From NCBI GenBank assembly GCA_030431455.1, contig JAUIJE010000003.1, positions 196,360-260,359 on the forward strand: 64,000 nucleotides of DNA, written 5' to 3'. Made by a program: the position numbers and the translations under genes. The stretch is from a bacterium. GTDB lineage: Bacteria > Myxococcota > UBA727 > JAUIJE01. Below, in pieces: positions 49,196 to 58,129 of this stretch. Position 1 is the stretch's first letter, and each line of letters begins with the position of its first letter. A model generated the notes under the pieces. The model made no database searches, was not told where the DNA came from, and saw only the letters and a list, made by a program, of their open reading frames with translations.

Positions 49196-50617
49196 ATGGC
49201 CAAATCGAACGCTGTCGCCCGTCGGTTGATCCACACGCTGCGCGCCGCCACCGTCTCGGCGAGGGGGCCCCGGCTGCTCGGCCTCGCCGCCGCGCTCTGG
49301 CTCGCGGCCTGTGCCCCCCAGCGCCCCCTGCATTTGCCCGACCCGCCCCCCACCGCCAATGAGACTGTGCGCGAGGGGTGGGCCGCGGCCGACACCGCCT
49401 ACGCCGCCTGCGCCGAGGACTACCAGGTGCAGCGCTTTCCCTGGCAAGCCCCGGTGGCGGCCGGGATCGGGGCGGTGGGCGTGCTCGCCCTCGGGGGCAT
49501 GGTCCTGACCCCGTTCGCGGCCAGCTCGTGGCTCCAGCCGCAACAGCAGGCGTGGGTCAACGCGCTGGCCATCACCGGCCTCGGGCTGTTGGTGGCCACG
49601 TCGGCGGCGAGCGCGGGGGCGATCACCATGCTCATCCCCGCCCAGATCGACCGCGCCAGCGTCCAAGGCACCGTGCTCGAGAGCGCGGGGGAGCGCGCCG
49701 CCGCCCTCGGCGAGGAAGGCACCGCGGACGGCTACCACCAACTCAGCCGGGAGATTTACGAAGACTGCCGCGTGGCCCAGTCGAGCCGCGACGCGGGCGC
49801 GGCCAGCGTCGTGATCCGCGACCTGCAACGTTACCGGCGCGAACATGCAGAAGCATTGGCGAAGGCCTCGGGCGCGGCCACCGAGCGCCAAGACCTCGAG
49901 AGCATCAACCAAAAGCTCGAGGCCGCGGCCCAAGAACGCGACGCCGAGCTCAAGCGGCTGCAGGCGCGCAGCGAGACCAACGCCCAGCGCCTCGCCTCGC
50001 TGGAGAATGACCTCGCTGAGCGCACCGCCGAGAACAGCACCCTGCGCGGCGAGGTGGACCGCCTGATGAACGAACAGGCCCAGCTCTCGTCGAAGGCCAA
50101 GGCCCTGCTCGAGGAAAAGCGCCGGCTCGAGGAGAAGACGAGCAAATATGAAGAGGTGGCCAAGGCCCTCGAAAAAGAGGTCAAGGCGGGCAAGCTCGCG
50201 GTGCGCCGACTGAAGAACGGTGTGGTGGTGGAGATGCAAAACAAGGTGCTGTTCCCGTCGGGGTCGGCCGAGCTCAATGACATTGGCAAAGAGACGCTGG
50301 TCCGGGTCGCCGACGCGATCAAGGACATGAACGACCAGCGCATCCGCATCGAAGGCCACACCGACACGGTGCCGGTGGGCAAAAACAGCGAGTTCAAGAG
50401 CAACTGGGAGCTGTCCTCGGCCCGGGCCCTGGCCGTGACCAAGCACCTGCAGGAAGCCGGCGTGAACCCCGCGCGCATGAGCGCGGAGGCCCGCAGCCAG
50501 TACGCGCCGGTGGCGAGCAACAAATCCGCCAAGGGTCGCGCGCTCAACCGCCGCATCGAGATTTATCTCGTGCCCGACGCCGAGGGCGCCCGGGCCAAGT
50601 GGCGTCCCGACCAGTAG
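49196..50617 (+). CDS. OmpA-family lipoprotein with coiled coil
   Basis: 473 residues from ATG 49196 (GGAGGT eleven bases before). Signal peptide to the lipobox LWLAAC, two hydrophobic segments (~82-112, ~120-148), a long coiled coil (~215-345: KLEAAAQERDAELKRLQAR, LRGEVDRLMNEQAQL), then an OmpA C-terminal domain (~345-460: VLFPSGSAELNDIGKETLVRVADAIK; EGHTDTVPVGKNSEFKSNWELSSARALAV) with the Asp and Arg (NRRIEIYL) that bind peptidoglycan. It anchors the envelope to peptidoglycan. The two hydrophobic helices after a lipid anchor are odd for this family and may instead mark an inner-membrane protein. Confidence 0.9.
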   Translation: MAKSNAVARRLIHTLRAATVSARGPRLLGLAAALWLAACAPQRPLHLPDPPPTANETVREGWAAADTAYAACAEDYQVQRFPWQAPVAAGIGAVGVLALGGMVLTPFAASSWLQPQQQAWVNALAITGLGLLVATSAASAGAITMLIPAQIDRASVQGTVLESAGERAAALGEEGTADGYHQLSREIYEDCRVAQSSRDAGAASVVIRDLQRYRREHAEALAKASGAATERQDLESINQKLEAAAQERDAELKRLQARSETNAQRLASLENDLAERTAENSTLRGEVDRLMNEQAQLSSKAKALLEEKRRLEEKTSKYEEVAKALEKEVKAGKLAVRRLKNGVVVEMQNKVLFPSGSAELNDIGKETLVRVADAIKDMNDQRIRIEGHTDTVPVGKNSEFKSNWELSSARALAVTKHLQEAGVNPARMSAEARSQYAPVASNKSAKGRALNRRIEIYLVPDAEGARAKWRPDQ

Positions 50618-50802
50618 AGCGCATCCGCGCATTGCATCGTCAAAGACACCGGGCGCTCGTCGTGGCCCTTCTGAGCGCACGCCTCGAGGATCTTGAGAGG
50701 CGCTCTGTCGTCGTCCCAGGCCCCGCGGCGGTGTCAGGAAGATCCCGACGCGGACCCGCGCGCCGGGTGTCGACAAGAGGTTGTGGGGGGCACGCGCCCC
50801 GC

Positions 50803-50821
50803 CCCGCCGTGATGCGGCGGG
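50803..50821 (+). terminator. GC-rich hairpin after the OmpA-like gene
   Basis: Seven-base arms CCCGCCG and CGGCGGG around TGATG in the 255-base gap between the OmpA lipoprotein and the small helical protein. No T-run, so Rho-independent termination is doubtful. Nothing else is recognisable in this gap. Confidence 0.4.
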
Positions 50822-50872
50822 CCACGCAACCAAGCCGCCCGGGCTCGACCCGGGCGCGGCGGGGGCCAGGAC

Positions 50873-51115
50873 GTGAGCCACAACCTCGAGCAGGCCATCG
50901 AGCTGTTCGGCAGCGCCATCGGTGAGCGCAAGGCCCGCGAGATGCTTCGGGTGGCGGCCGCGGCGGAGAACGTGGACCTCGACCAGCTCGGGTTGGAGGA
51001 GCTCATGCGGGTCCTCGAGCGGCTGGCCACGGTGCCGGGCCTGATCGGCATCAGCGCGCGGTTCGCCAAGTCCCGGGCCGCGCTGCGGGACTGGTCCACG
51101 ACGACCACCGGGTGA
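50873..51115 (+). CDS. Small helical protein of unknown function
   Basis: 80 residues from a GTG. Predicted all-helical, no signal peptide (LEQAIELFGSAIGERKAREMLRVAAAAENVDLDQLGLEELMRVLERL, then a basic tail). Ends 15 bases before the convergent AbrB-FHA-FHA gene. Not recognised; kept because its codon third positions and length fit a real gene. Confidence 0.5.
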   Translation: MSHNLEQAIELFGSAIGERKAREMLRVAAAAENVDLDQLGLEELMRVLERLATVPGLIGISARFAKSRAALRDWSTTTTG

Positions 51116-51130
51116 CCCCACGGGCCACGC

Positions 51131-52354
51131 TCAGGCCTTTTTGCGCTTCTTCTTTTTGACCCGGAACTCGCCGGTGTCGCCCTTTTGGCGCTCGCTCTCT
51201 TTTTTGCCCCCGGCTTGCACCGATTGCCCCATCTCCGAGAGGTCGCCGTCGACGTAGGCCGCGTTCACGATCGCGGACTTGTCGATGAGCATGGTGCGGC
51301 TCTTCTTCGGCTTTTGGTGCGAGCCGCTGCTCGCGGACTCTTCTTCCCGCAGATAATCCAACTGCATCGTGAACTCGCAGATGGTGATCTGATCGCCCAC
51401 CTCGACCTTGGTGGGGCCGGTGATGCGCTGGCCATTGACCTTCACGCCGTTTTGGCTGCCCAGGTCCTCGACCACGAAGCTGCCGTCGCCGAGGATGATC
51501 TTCATGTGGCGCCGCGAGATGCTCTTGTGCCCGATGGAGATGTCGCAGGTCCCGGCGCGGCCGATGATGACCTGCTCCCCGACGAGGGCAAACCGGTGGT
51601 CGCCCGGCGGACCGGACAACGAGAGCACCGGGGTGTCGGCCGCGGCTTCGGCCAGCCCCTCGAGGGCGAGCCGGTACAGCCCGAGCCCGATGACGTCGTC
51701 GGCGTGCAACCGGGTCGGGGTCTGGATGAGCTCGCCGTTGACGTAGGTGCCGTTGGCGGACTCGAGGTCGGCGACCCAGATCGCCGCCCCGCGCCGCTCC
51801 AGCTTGGCGTGCCGGCGCGACAACGAACGGTCGTCGAGGTGGATGTCGGCCTTCTTGTCGCGGCCGATGACCACCTCTTCCTCGGGCAGCGGCAGCCGCG
51901 CGACCTCCTTGTCCCGCAGGCGGATCACGATCTCGCCGTTGCCGCGCTGGGGCGGCGAGTCGGCCGGATCCGCGGACGGGGCCGGCGGGGCGGCCGCGGG
52001 AGGCGGCGGGGCGGCCGCGGGAGGCGGCGGGGCGGCCGCGGGAGGCGGCGGGGCGGCCGCGGGAGGCGGCGGAGCTTCGCCCGCGATGGGGGTCAAGGCC
52101 GCGGGGTCGAGGTCGACCGGGGCCTCGGGGGGCGGGAGGGCCGCGTCCTCGGGCGGGGTGGAATCGGCCTTCTGCGGCGGCGGCGGGGTCAGGGCGCGCT
52201 TGCCGAGGGTGCCCGCGATGGGGGTGATGATGAGCCCGGTGCCATCGGTCCGAACGTCGAGTTCGGTGTCCTTGTCGATGCCCAACAGCTCAAGGATGGG
52301 CTTGTCGATGATGATGCCGAGACTGTTGCCGATGGCGGTGAGATGCTTTCGCAC
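51131..52354 (-). CDS. AbrB/MazE-like DNA-binding domain fused to two FHA domains
   Basis: 407 residues from a GTG at 52354, the only usable start. Residues 1-47 match the swapped-hairpin AbrB/MazE fold (LTAIGNSLGIIIDKPILELLGI, ELDVRTDGTGLIITPI), a DNA-binding domain of antitoxins. A Pro/Ala linker with the repeat PPPPAAA runs ~55-125. Two FHA domains follow: FHA1 (~155-230; GR164, SRRH179-182, NGTYVNG) and FHA2 (~255-330; GR265, SRRH280-283, QNGVKVNG), with all phospho-Thr-binding residues. A Lys-rich tail ends the chain. The FHA pair suggests recruitment by Ser/Thr kinase signalling to DNA. No toxin gene adjoins it. Confidence 0.88.
   Translation of the reverse strand: MRKHLTAIGNSLGIIIDKPILELLGIDKDTELDVRTDGTGLIITPIAGTLGKRALTPPPPQKADSTPPEDAALPPPEAPVDLDPAALTPIAGEAPPPPAAAPPPPAAAPPPPAAAPPPPAAAPPAPSADPADSPPQRGNGEIVIRLRDKEVARLPLPEEEVVIGRDKKADIHLDDRSLSRRHAKLERRGAAIWVADLESANGTYVNGELIQTPTRLHADDVIGLGLYRLALEGLAEAAADTPVLSLSGPPGDHRFALVGEQVIIGRAGTCDISIGHKSISRRHMKIILGDGSFVVEDLGSQNGVKVNGQRITGPTKVEVGDQITICEFTMQLDYLREEESASSGSHQKPKKSRTMLIDKSAIVNAAYVDGDLSEMGQSVQAGGKKESERQKGDTGEFRVKKKKRKKA
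51970..52075 (-). repeat. Tandem repeat encoding PPPPAAA
   Basis: Four to five copies of a 21-base GCGGCGGGGCGGCCGCGGGAG-type unit (minus-strand codons for Pro-Pro-Pro-Pro-Ala-Ala-Ala) lie in the linker between the AbrB-like domain and the first FHA domain. The number can vary without breaking the frame. Confidence 0.8.
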
Positions 52355-52456
52355 GGTTCTCTTGTAACGCTGTTCTTACTGGGGTTTCAACTGGCTGGCG
52401 CGAGATCACGCACCTGAGCACGTCGATGTGACCAAATGTACGGTCGTGTGTGGACG

Positions 52457-52488
52457 AAAAAAAACCCCGCGGGCGCGGGGTCTTTTTT
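52457..52488 (-). terminator. Rho-independent terminator of the small lipoprotein gene
   Basis: A8-run, stem CCCCGC with GCGGGG and a GG(G)C loop, then TCTTTTTT, located 14 bases beyond the stop at 52503 on the minus strand. The A and T runs on both sides make it potentially bidirectional. Confidence 0.88.
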
Positions 52489-52502
52489 GTCGGGCGCGCG
52501 GG

Positions 52503-52985
52503 TCACTCCGCCGCGCGCTTGAACACCAACGGGTCCTCGCCCTTCATGTTCTCCGGGAGGCAGCTGATGCTGGTGGTCTCGGCGACCTTGCTGCACTTGA
52601 GCGGGCCGTCCTTGCCGAAGGCGGGGCCTTCGAAGCTCACCGTCAACACCCCGTCCTTCTCTTCCCACTTCCCTTTGTCGCTCACCTCTTTGACGTCGGC
52701 GGGGTTCATCGGGCTGGGCTGGCTCATTTCCGAGGTGGCGGTGCCGTCCTTGTTGAAGGTCATGGTGAACTTCATCTTCGAAATCATCTCGCTCATCTTC
52801 TGAAGCATCGCCTCTTTTTGCTCGGGCGGGCCGGGGAACTTGTCCGCTTGGGCCTTGGCCTTGGCCGCCATGTCCGCGGTGTCGAGGTTGTAGCTGCCCG
52901 GCGCCAGGGTCTTGTTGCAGCCCGTCGCGACCAGGGAGAGGAGCGCGGCGGCCACCGCGGTGAGGCAAACTTTCTGGATCGACAT
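52503..52985 (-). CDS. Small lipoprotein of unknown function
   Basis: 160 residues from ATG 52985 (AAGAAG site). The signal MSIQKVCLTAVAAALLSLVATGC ends with a clear lipobox, Cys23. The mature part is a helical segment (AKAQADKFPGPPEQKEAMLQKM) followed by a small beta-sandwich (FTMTFNKDGTATSEM; KGKWEEKDGVLTVSF), like calycin-type lipoproteins; ligand unknown. Confidence 0.75.
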   Translation of the reverse strand: MSIQKVCLTAVAAALLSLVATGCNKTLAPGSYNLDTADMAAKAKAQADKFPGPPEQKEAMLQKMSEMISKMKFTMTFNKDGTATSEMSQPSPMNPADVKEVSDKGKWEEKDGVLTVSFEGPAFGKDGPLKCSKVAETTSISCLPENMKGEDPLVFKRAAE

Positions 52986-53231
52986 CGAACGCTTCTTTCT
53001 GGTTGGCAGGGGCCACATCGCCCACCTCACCGTGTTCACGCTTGCCGCGCCCCGTCAACGAGGGCGGGCATCGCGCAGAACAGCATGAAATACCCGCACT
53101 TGGCGGCGACAGTTCGCGCCTTTGTCGAGGTGTTGACCCGGCGGTGGCCCCGATTTCTCGTCGACGAAACGCATCACAAAACCACGCGCGCCCCGTTGCC
53201 GACGGCCACATTGTTTGATCTTTGACCCGCC

Positions 53232-54806
53232 ATGCAGCTCCGGTCCGCGCCCCCCGACGTCACCCTCACCAAGTACTTCCACACCCCGTACGACAACGCG
53301 GTGGCCACCGCGCGGACGTGCTACTCGTCCCGCATCATCACCGACGACGACGTGCGCAAAAAGCCCGGCCTGCGGGACCGCATCGCGCGCAGCATCTACC
53401 TCGCCGGGCACCACACCACGCTGCAACACGCGCACTTTCAGTTCGCGATCAACAACCTCTCGCGCCAAGCGCTCTGGTCGTTCTTTCACGCCCACCCCTT
53501 CTACAACTCTGAGCAGGTGAGCCAGCGCTACGTCGAGGTCAAAAAGGCCCACTTCGCCCGCCCCGCCCTCGGGGACGAGGGGCTGGACGGCTTTTTCGAC
53601 GCCGTGCTTGAGCGCCAAATGGGCGTGTACCGGCAGCTGCTCACAGATCTCGAGCCCGCGGCCACCGCCGCCTTCCTCGAGACCTTCCCCGCCCGCCGCC
53701 GGCGCATCCACGACGACCGCTGGCAACGGGCGATCAAGAAGCGCTGCCAAGAGGTCGCGCGCTACGTCCTGCCCATCGCCACCCACGCGCACCTCTACCA
53801 CACCATCAGCGGGCTCACCCTGCACCGCTACCGGCGCCTCGCGGGGCTGCCCGGTTGCCCAGAAGAACAGCGCCAAGCCATCGAGGCGATGTGCCACGCG
53901 GTGCAACAGGTCGATCCTCTGTTCTTCGATCACCTCGAAGACGTGATCGACGAGGACAGCACCCTCGAAGGCCGGCTGTTCCAACGGTTTTTTGATCACG
54001 GGCCCAGCGCCGACGACACCCGGGCCTTCAACCGCGAGTTCGACGCCGCCCTCGAGGGGCGCACGAGCAAGCTGGTGAGCTTCAGCCCCCACCCCGACGC
54101 GCTCCTCGCCCAGGGCCTGCGGGAGAGCCTGGGCCTGCCCCAGAGCCGCCTCTCCGACGACGATGCAGTGGCACTGTTGCTCGACCCCCAGCACAACCGC
54201 TACCTCGGCGAGTCCCTCAATCTGCACAGCTTGGCCAAAGCCCCCCGGGCCATGGAGCTGGTGCACTTCACGTTCAAAAAGCGCCTCTCCCACTCCGCCG
54301 ACAGCCAGGCCCAGCGGCACCGCATGACCCCGGGGGTTCGCCCCCGCCTCACCACCCAGGTGGTGCCGGGGGAGCCCGACTATGTGACCCCCACGCTGTT
54401 CGATCGCCCCGAAGCGGCCCGCGCCCTCGACGTGTACCGCCAAGAGATGGCCCAGGTATACAACGACATCGCCCACCTCCAGGACCGCGGGGTCGGTGAC
54501 GAAGCTTGGCAGTATTTGTTGCCCAACAGCGTCACCATTCGCTTCACCGAGACCGGCTCGTTGATGCACCAGCACCACAAGTGGACCACCCGGCTGTGCT
54601 TCAACGCCCAAGAAGAAATCTGGTCGTCGGTGAAAGACGAGGTCGAGCAGGTCACCGCCCACGCCCCCGCCATCGGTCGTTGGCTGTTGCCCCCCTGTGG
54701 CCTGCGCCACCGGGCCGAGGTCTCGCCCAAATGCCCCGAGGGCGAACGCTACTGCGGGGTGCGGGTCTGGACCCAAACCCTCCCCGAATACGCCCGCAAG
54801 CTCTAG
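53232..54806 (+). CDS. thyX: FAD-dependent thymidylate synthase, duplicated ThyX
   Basis: 524 residues, twice the ~220 of ordinary ThyX. Residues ~10-235 form one ThyX-like unit (ARTCYSSR, HHTTLQHAHFQFAINNLSRQALWSFF, SEQVSQRYVEV, YVLPIATHAHLYHTISGLTLHRYRRL) in which the RHR motif is replaced (SFFHAHPF). Residues ~285-524 form a second unit with QAQRHRMTPG, YLLPNSVTIRFTETGSLMHQHHKWTTRL and NAQEEI. One functional RHR motif therefore serves a fused pair. It makes dTMP from dUMP using methylene-THF and NADPH. No thyA in the window. Followed in the same direction by a hydrolase and ABC transporter. Confidence 0.87.
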   Translation: MQLRSAPPDVTLTKYFHTPYDNAVATARTCYSSRIITDDDVRKKPGLRDRIARSIYLAGHHTTLQHAHFQFAINNLSRQALWSFFHAHPFYNSEQVSQRYVEVKKAHFARPALGDEGLDGFFDAVLERQMGVYRQLLTDLEPAATAAFLETFPARRRRIHDDRWQRAIKKRCQEVARYVLPIATHAHLYHTISGLTLHRYRRLAGLPGCPEEQRQAIEAMCHAVQQVDPLFFDHLEDVIDEDSTLEGRLFQRFFDHGPSADDTRAFNREFDAALEGRTSKLVSFSPHPDALLAQGLRESLGLPQSRLSDDDAVALLLDPQHNRYLGESLNLHSLAKAPRAMELVHFTFKKRLSHSADSQAQRHRMTPGVRPRLTTQVVPGEPDYVTPTLFDRPEAARALDVYRQEMAQVYNDIAHLQDRGVGDEAWQYLLPNSVTIRFTETGSLMHQHHKWTTRLCFNAQEEIWSSVKDEVEQVTAHAPAIGRWLLPPCGLRHRAEVSPKCPEGERYCGVRVWTQTLPEYARKL

Positions 54807-54861
54807 CGTGGCCGGCCCCCCACCCCTTGTCGCGGGCCGCGGCGCGTGTACGTCAGGCCCC

Positions 54862-56205
54862 ATGCTCGATGCCCGCGGGGTGCTCTTGGTGCTGGCGATG
54901 ATGGCGGGGGCGCTCCCCGCGATCGCGGCACCGGCCGAACGCCCCTGCCCCGTGCCCGATGCCCAATGCCAATGGGTCGACGTCCCCGAGGACCCGGACC
55001 ACCCCGACCGGCGCACCTTGTCCCTGTTTGTCTTGGTGGCCAAGTCCGCGTCCCGGGTCCCCGCCCCGGACCCGGTGTACTTCCTCGCCGGGGGCCCGGG
55101 CCAGGCCGCGGCCTCCGACCTGGCCCGCTTGATGGTGCCCCTGTTGCGCGACATCCGGCGCACCCGGGATCTGGTCTTCGTCGACCAACGCGGCACCGGA
55201 CGGTCCAACCCGCTGGCCTGCGACCTGTTCGGCGAGTCCCTCACCGCCCGGCTCCAGAGCGAGCTCGACCTCGACAAACTCGCCGCCTGCCGCGACGGCT
55301 TTGACGCGGATTTGCGCTTCTACACCACCCGCTACGCCGCCGCCGACCTCGACGCGGTGCGCGCGGCGTTGGGCCATTCCCGCATCAACCTCATGGGTGG
55401 CTCCTATGGCACGCGCCTGGGGATGGTCTATGCACAAACATTCCCGGAGCACACCCGGGCCCTGGTCCTCGATGGGCTCGCCCCGGTCGAGATCAAGCTG
55501 CCGGTGTTCATCGGGGAGGACGCGGCCCGGGCCCTGGCCCTGCTCGAGCGCGACCTCGGGCGCCCCCTGGGCCTCGAGCACATCTCCCTGCCCGCCACCG
55601 TGACCTTGCCCCACCCCCGCACCGGGTTGATGGAGACCGTGACCTTCACCCGCGACAATGTGTACGCATTGATCCGGCTCGCCCTGTACGACCCCGACAC
55701 CTCCTCGCTGGTGCCCCTGGCGGTGGACCGGGCCCGGGCCGGCGACTTCCGCGCGTTGGCCGGGCTCGCCGCCACCGCCGACGCCCGCGGACACTGGGGC
55801 CTTTACCTGTCGGTGATCTGCAACGAGGACCTGCCCCGCATCACCGAGGCCGAGCGGGCGGGGTTGCGCGACTCCTTCCTGGGGGAGTTCGGCTTTGCCA
55901 CCATGGCCCAGGCCTGCGCGGACTGGCCCCGGGGAGCGGTGCACGCCCCCGCGGCCATCGAGGCCCGGGCCCTGTTGCTCACCGGGGCGCTCGACCCCGT
56001 GACCCCGCCGCGCTGGGCGGAAAAAGCGGCCCAGCGCATGCCCCGCGCGACCTCGGTGGTGGTGCCCGCCACCGCCCACGGCACCTGGTCGCGCCGCTGC
56101 GCGCGCGGGCTGATGCGCGACTTTCTCGACGAGCGCGACCTCGACCGGTCCTGCCTGTCCGACATCGCCCGGCCGCCGTTCTTCGTCGACGAGCTCGGGC
56201 CATGA
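54862..56205 (+). CDS. Secreted alpha/beta hydrolase, TAP-like peptidase
   Basis: 447 residues from ATG 54862. Signal peptide MLDARGVLLVLAMMAGALPAIA. Catalytic Ser in GGSYGTR (residues ~180-186), Asp in GALDPVTPPRWAE (~380) and His in ATAHGTWSRRC (~407), with the oxyanion FLAGGPGQAA turn before. The pattern fits proline-iminopeptidase/tripeptidyl-aminopeptidase (TAP) proteins. It would act in the periplasm or outside, releasing short peptides or hydrolysing other esters. Its stop overlaps the next ATG, coupling it to the ABC transporter. Confidence 0.9.
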   Translation: MLDARGVLLVLAMMAGALPAIAAPAERPCPVPDAQCQWVDVPEDPDHPDRRTLSLFVLVAKSASRVPAPDPVYFLAGGPGQAAASDLARLMVPLLRDIRRTRDLVFVDQRGTGRSNPLACDLFGESLTARLQSELDLDKLAACRDGFDADLRFYTTRYAAADLDAVRAALGHSRINLMGGSYGTRLGMVYAQTFPEHTRALVLDGLAPVEIKLPVFIGEDAARALALLERDLGRPLGLEHISLPATVTLPHPRTGLMETVTFTRDNVYALIRLALYDPDTSSLVPLAVDRARAGDFRALAGLAATADARGHWGLYLSVICNEDLPRITEAERAGLRDSFLGEFGFATMAQACADWPRGAVHAPAAIEARALLLTGALDPVTPPRWAEKAAQRMPRATSVVVPATAHGTWSRRCARGLMRDFLDERDLDRSCLSDIARPPFFVDELGP

Positions 56206-56924
56206 TCCGCCTCGAGGACGTGCACAAGTCCTTCGGTGGCCGACCCGCGGTGCGGGCGGTGGGCTTTTCCGCCGGTGACGGCACCGTGACCGGGCTGCTC
56301 GGGCCCAACGGCGCAGGCAAAACAACCACATTGCGCATCCTCGGCGGGCTGCTGCGGCCCGACCGCGGAGAGGTGCACATCGGCGGACACGACGTGGCCC
56401 GGGATCCGCGCGCCGCCCGCCGCAGCCTCGGGCTGCTCCCCGACGCCCGGGGCCTGCACCCCCGGCTCACCCCGCGCGAGCACCTCCGGTTTGCAGCGTC
56501 ATTGTACGGCCTCTCCCCCGCGGCCGCGGACCAGCGCATCGAGGCGCTCAGCGTCCAGCTGGGCATGGCCGGCATCATCGACCGGCGCTGCCGCGGCTTT
56601 TCCCAAGGAGAGCGGGTCAAGGTCGCCCTCGCCCGGGCCCTGGTCCACGACCCCATGCACGTGGTGCTCGATGAGCCCACCAACGGCCTCGACGTGGGCG
56701 CGACCCGGGCGATCCGCGCGATGGTGCGTACGCTGAAAGAGCAGGGCCGGTGCGTGGTGCTCTCGAGCCACGTGATGCAAGAGGTCAAGAGCCTGTGCAG
56801 CCAGCTGGTGATCCTCGCCGAAGGCGAGGTCAAGGCCGCGGGCACGGTGGACGAGGTGTTGGCCCAGGCCGGCACCGACGACCTCGAGGACGCGTTTGTG
56901 ACCTTGGCGGGGATGGACGCATGA
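56202..56924 (+). CDS. natA: ABC transporter ATP-binding protein, NatA type
   Basis: 240 residues, ATG overlapping the hydrolase stop (ATGA). Walker A GPNGAGKTT (~residues 36-44), signature FSQGE, Walker B HVVLDEPTNGLD and H-loop SSH are all present. It pairs with the permease that follows; the NatAB group exports Na+ or other solutes. Overlap of four bases with the permease. Confidence 0.95.
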   Translation: MIRLEDVHKSFGGRPAVRAVGFSAGDGTVTGLLGPNGAGKTTTLRILGGLLRPDRGEVHIGGHDVARDPRAARRSLGLLPDARGLHPRLTPREHLRFAASLYGLSPAAADQRIEALSVQLGMAGIIDRRCRGFSQGERVKVALARALVHDPMHVVLDEPTNGLDVGATRAIRAMVRTLKEQGRCVVLSSHVMQEVKSLCSQLVILAEGEVKAAGTVDEVLAQAGTDDLEDAFVTLAGMDA

Positions 56925-58126
56925 GCGCCGCCCCCGACGAGGCCATAGCCAGATCCAGCCACATTGTGTGGGCGGTGTTTCGCACCGAGTGGGTCAACGC
57001 TCTGCGCGACCGGCGGGCGCTCACGTCCATCCTGCTCGTCCCGGTGATGGGGCCGCTCATGCTGTTCATGATGGTGGCGTTCGTGAGCGGGATCGCCGCG
57101 TCCACCGCCGAGGTCGATCTGCCCATGATCGGGGCCGAGCGCGCCCCGCAATTGGTGGCGAGCCTGGCCGAACAAGGCATCACCGTGACCCCCGCGCCCG
57201 ACGACGCCCGGGCCCGCGTGCACGCCGGGGAGCTCAGCCTGCTCGCCGAGGTCGACGAAGCCTTCGACGAGGACCTGCGCGCCGGCCAAGCCGCCACCGT
57301 GCGCGTGTACGTCGACGAGTCCGACCGGCGGGCCGCCCCCCTCGCCGACCACGTCGAACGCCACATCCTCGGCTACGGCGCCCGCCTCGGCGCGCTGCGG
57401 CTCATCGCCCGGGGGGTGCACCCCGCGGTGGGCCGGCCGGTGGCGGTGACCGTCATCGACGTGGGCGACAAGGGCCACCCCCTGCTCGCCAACCTGCTCG
57501 GCCTCATCCCTTTGTTCTTGTTGCTCGCGGCCTTCGCCGGGGGTTTGTCCACCGCCATCGACACCACCGCGGGCGAGCGCGAACGGCAATCGCTCGAATC
57601 GCTGTTGCTCACCCCCACCCCCCGCTGGGCCCTGGCGGTGGGCAAGTGGCTGTGCACCAGTCTCATTGGGTACGCCACCGTGGCGCTGTCCTTGGCCGGG
57701 TTCTTCATCGCGGTGCGGCGCACCGACAGCGCCGCCCTCGGCGTGCCCCTCGACCTGTCCCCGACGACGGTCCTCGCCCTGCTCGCGTACATGTTGCCGG
57801 TGGCGATGATGGCGGCGGCGCTGATGATGCTCGCGGCGAGCTTTTCGCGGTCGTTCAAAGAGGCGCAGAGCTGGGCCACGGTGTTGATCTTCTTGCCCGT
57901 GGCCCCCGGCGTGCTCAGCCTGCTCTACGGCCTCGGCGGCCACCACGCGGCCACGGCCCTGATTCCCTTTTGGGGCCCCCACCAGGTGTTGGCCACCGCG
58001 GTGACAAGCCCCGTGCCCGTCACCGCCGCGCTGTTGTCGACGGGGGTCAACCTCGCCCTCGCCGCGCTCGGGGTCGCGCTCGTCGCCCGCCAGCTCCACA
58101 AAGAGTCCATGCTCTTCACGGGGTGA
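56921..58126 (+). CDS. natB: ABC-2 type permease, NatB-like
   Basis: 401 residues from ATG 56921, overlapping natA. One N-terminal helix (RALTSILLVPVMGPLMLFMMVAFVSG is positions ~33-58), a periplasmic domain (~60-185: IGAERAPQLVASLAEQGITV), and five to six helices at the end with the ABC-2 motif (GERERQSLESLLLTPTPRW at ~ 220-240). Works with NatA-type ATPase as an exporter. The identity of the substrate is inference; the co-encoded peptidase hints at peptide or antibiotic resistance. Confidence 0.9.
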   Translation: MSAAPDEAIARSSHIVWAVFRTEWVNALRDRRALTSILLVPVMGPLMLFMMVAFVSGIAASTAEVDLPMIGAERAPQLVASLAEQGITVTPAPDDARARVHAGELSLLAEVDEAFDEDLRAGQAATVRVYVDESDRRAAPLADHVERHILGYGARLGALRLIARGVHPAVGRPVAVTVIDVGDKGHPLLANLLGLIPLFLLLAAFAGGLSTAIDTTAGERERQSLESLLLTPTPRWALAVGKWLCTSLIGYATVALSLAGFFIAVRRTDSAALGVPLDLSPTTVLALLAYMLPVAMMAAALMMLAASFSRSFKEAQSWATVLIFLPVAPGVLSLLYGLGGHHAATALIPFWGPHQVLATAVTSPVPVTAALLSTGVNLALAALGVALVARQLHKESMLFTG

Positions 58127-58129
58127 ACC

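Noticed and set aside
46702-50617. Complete xanthine dehydrogenase operon
   Set aside because: Only the large subunit is present; the next gene is an OmpA-type lipoprotein.
51131-52354. Toxin-antitoxin pair from the MazE-like N-terminus
   Set aside because: No MazF/PemK-like or other small toxin gene is adjacent; the neighbouring 80-residue gene is convergent and has no toxin features.
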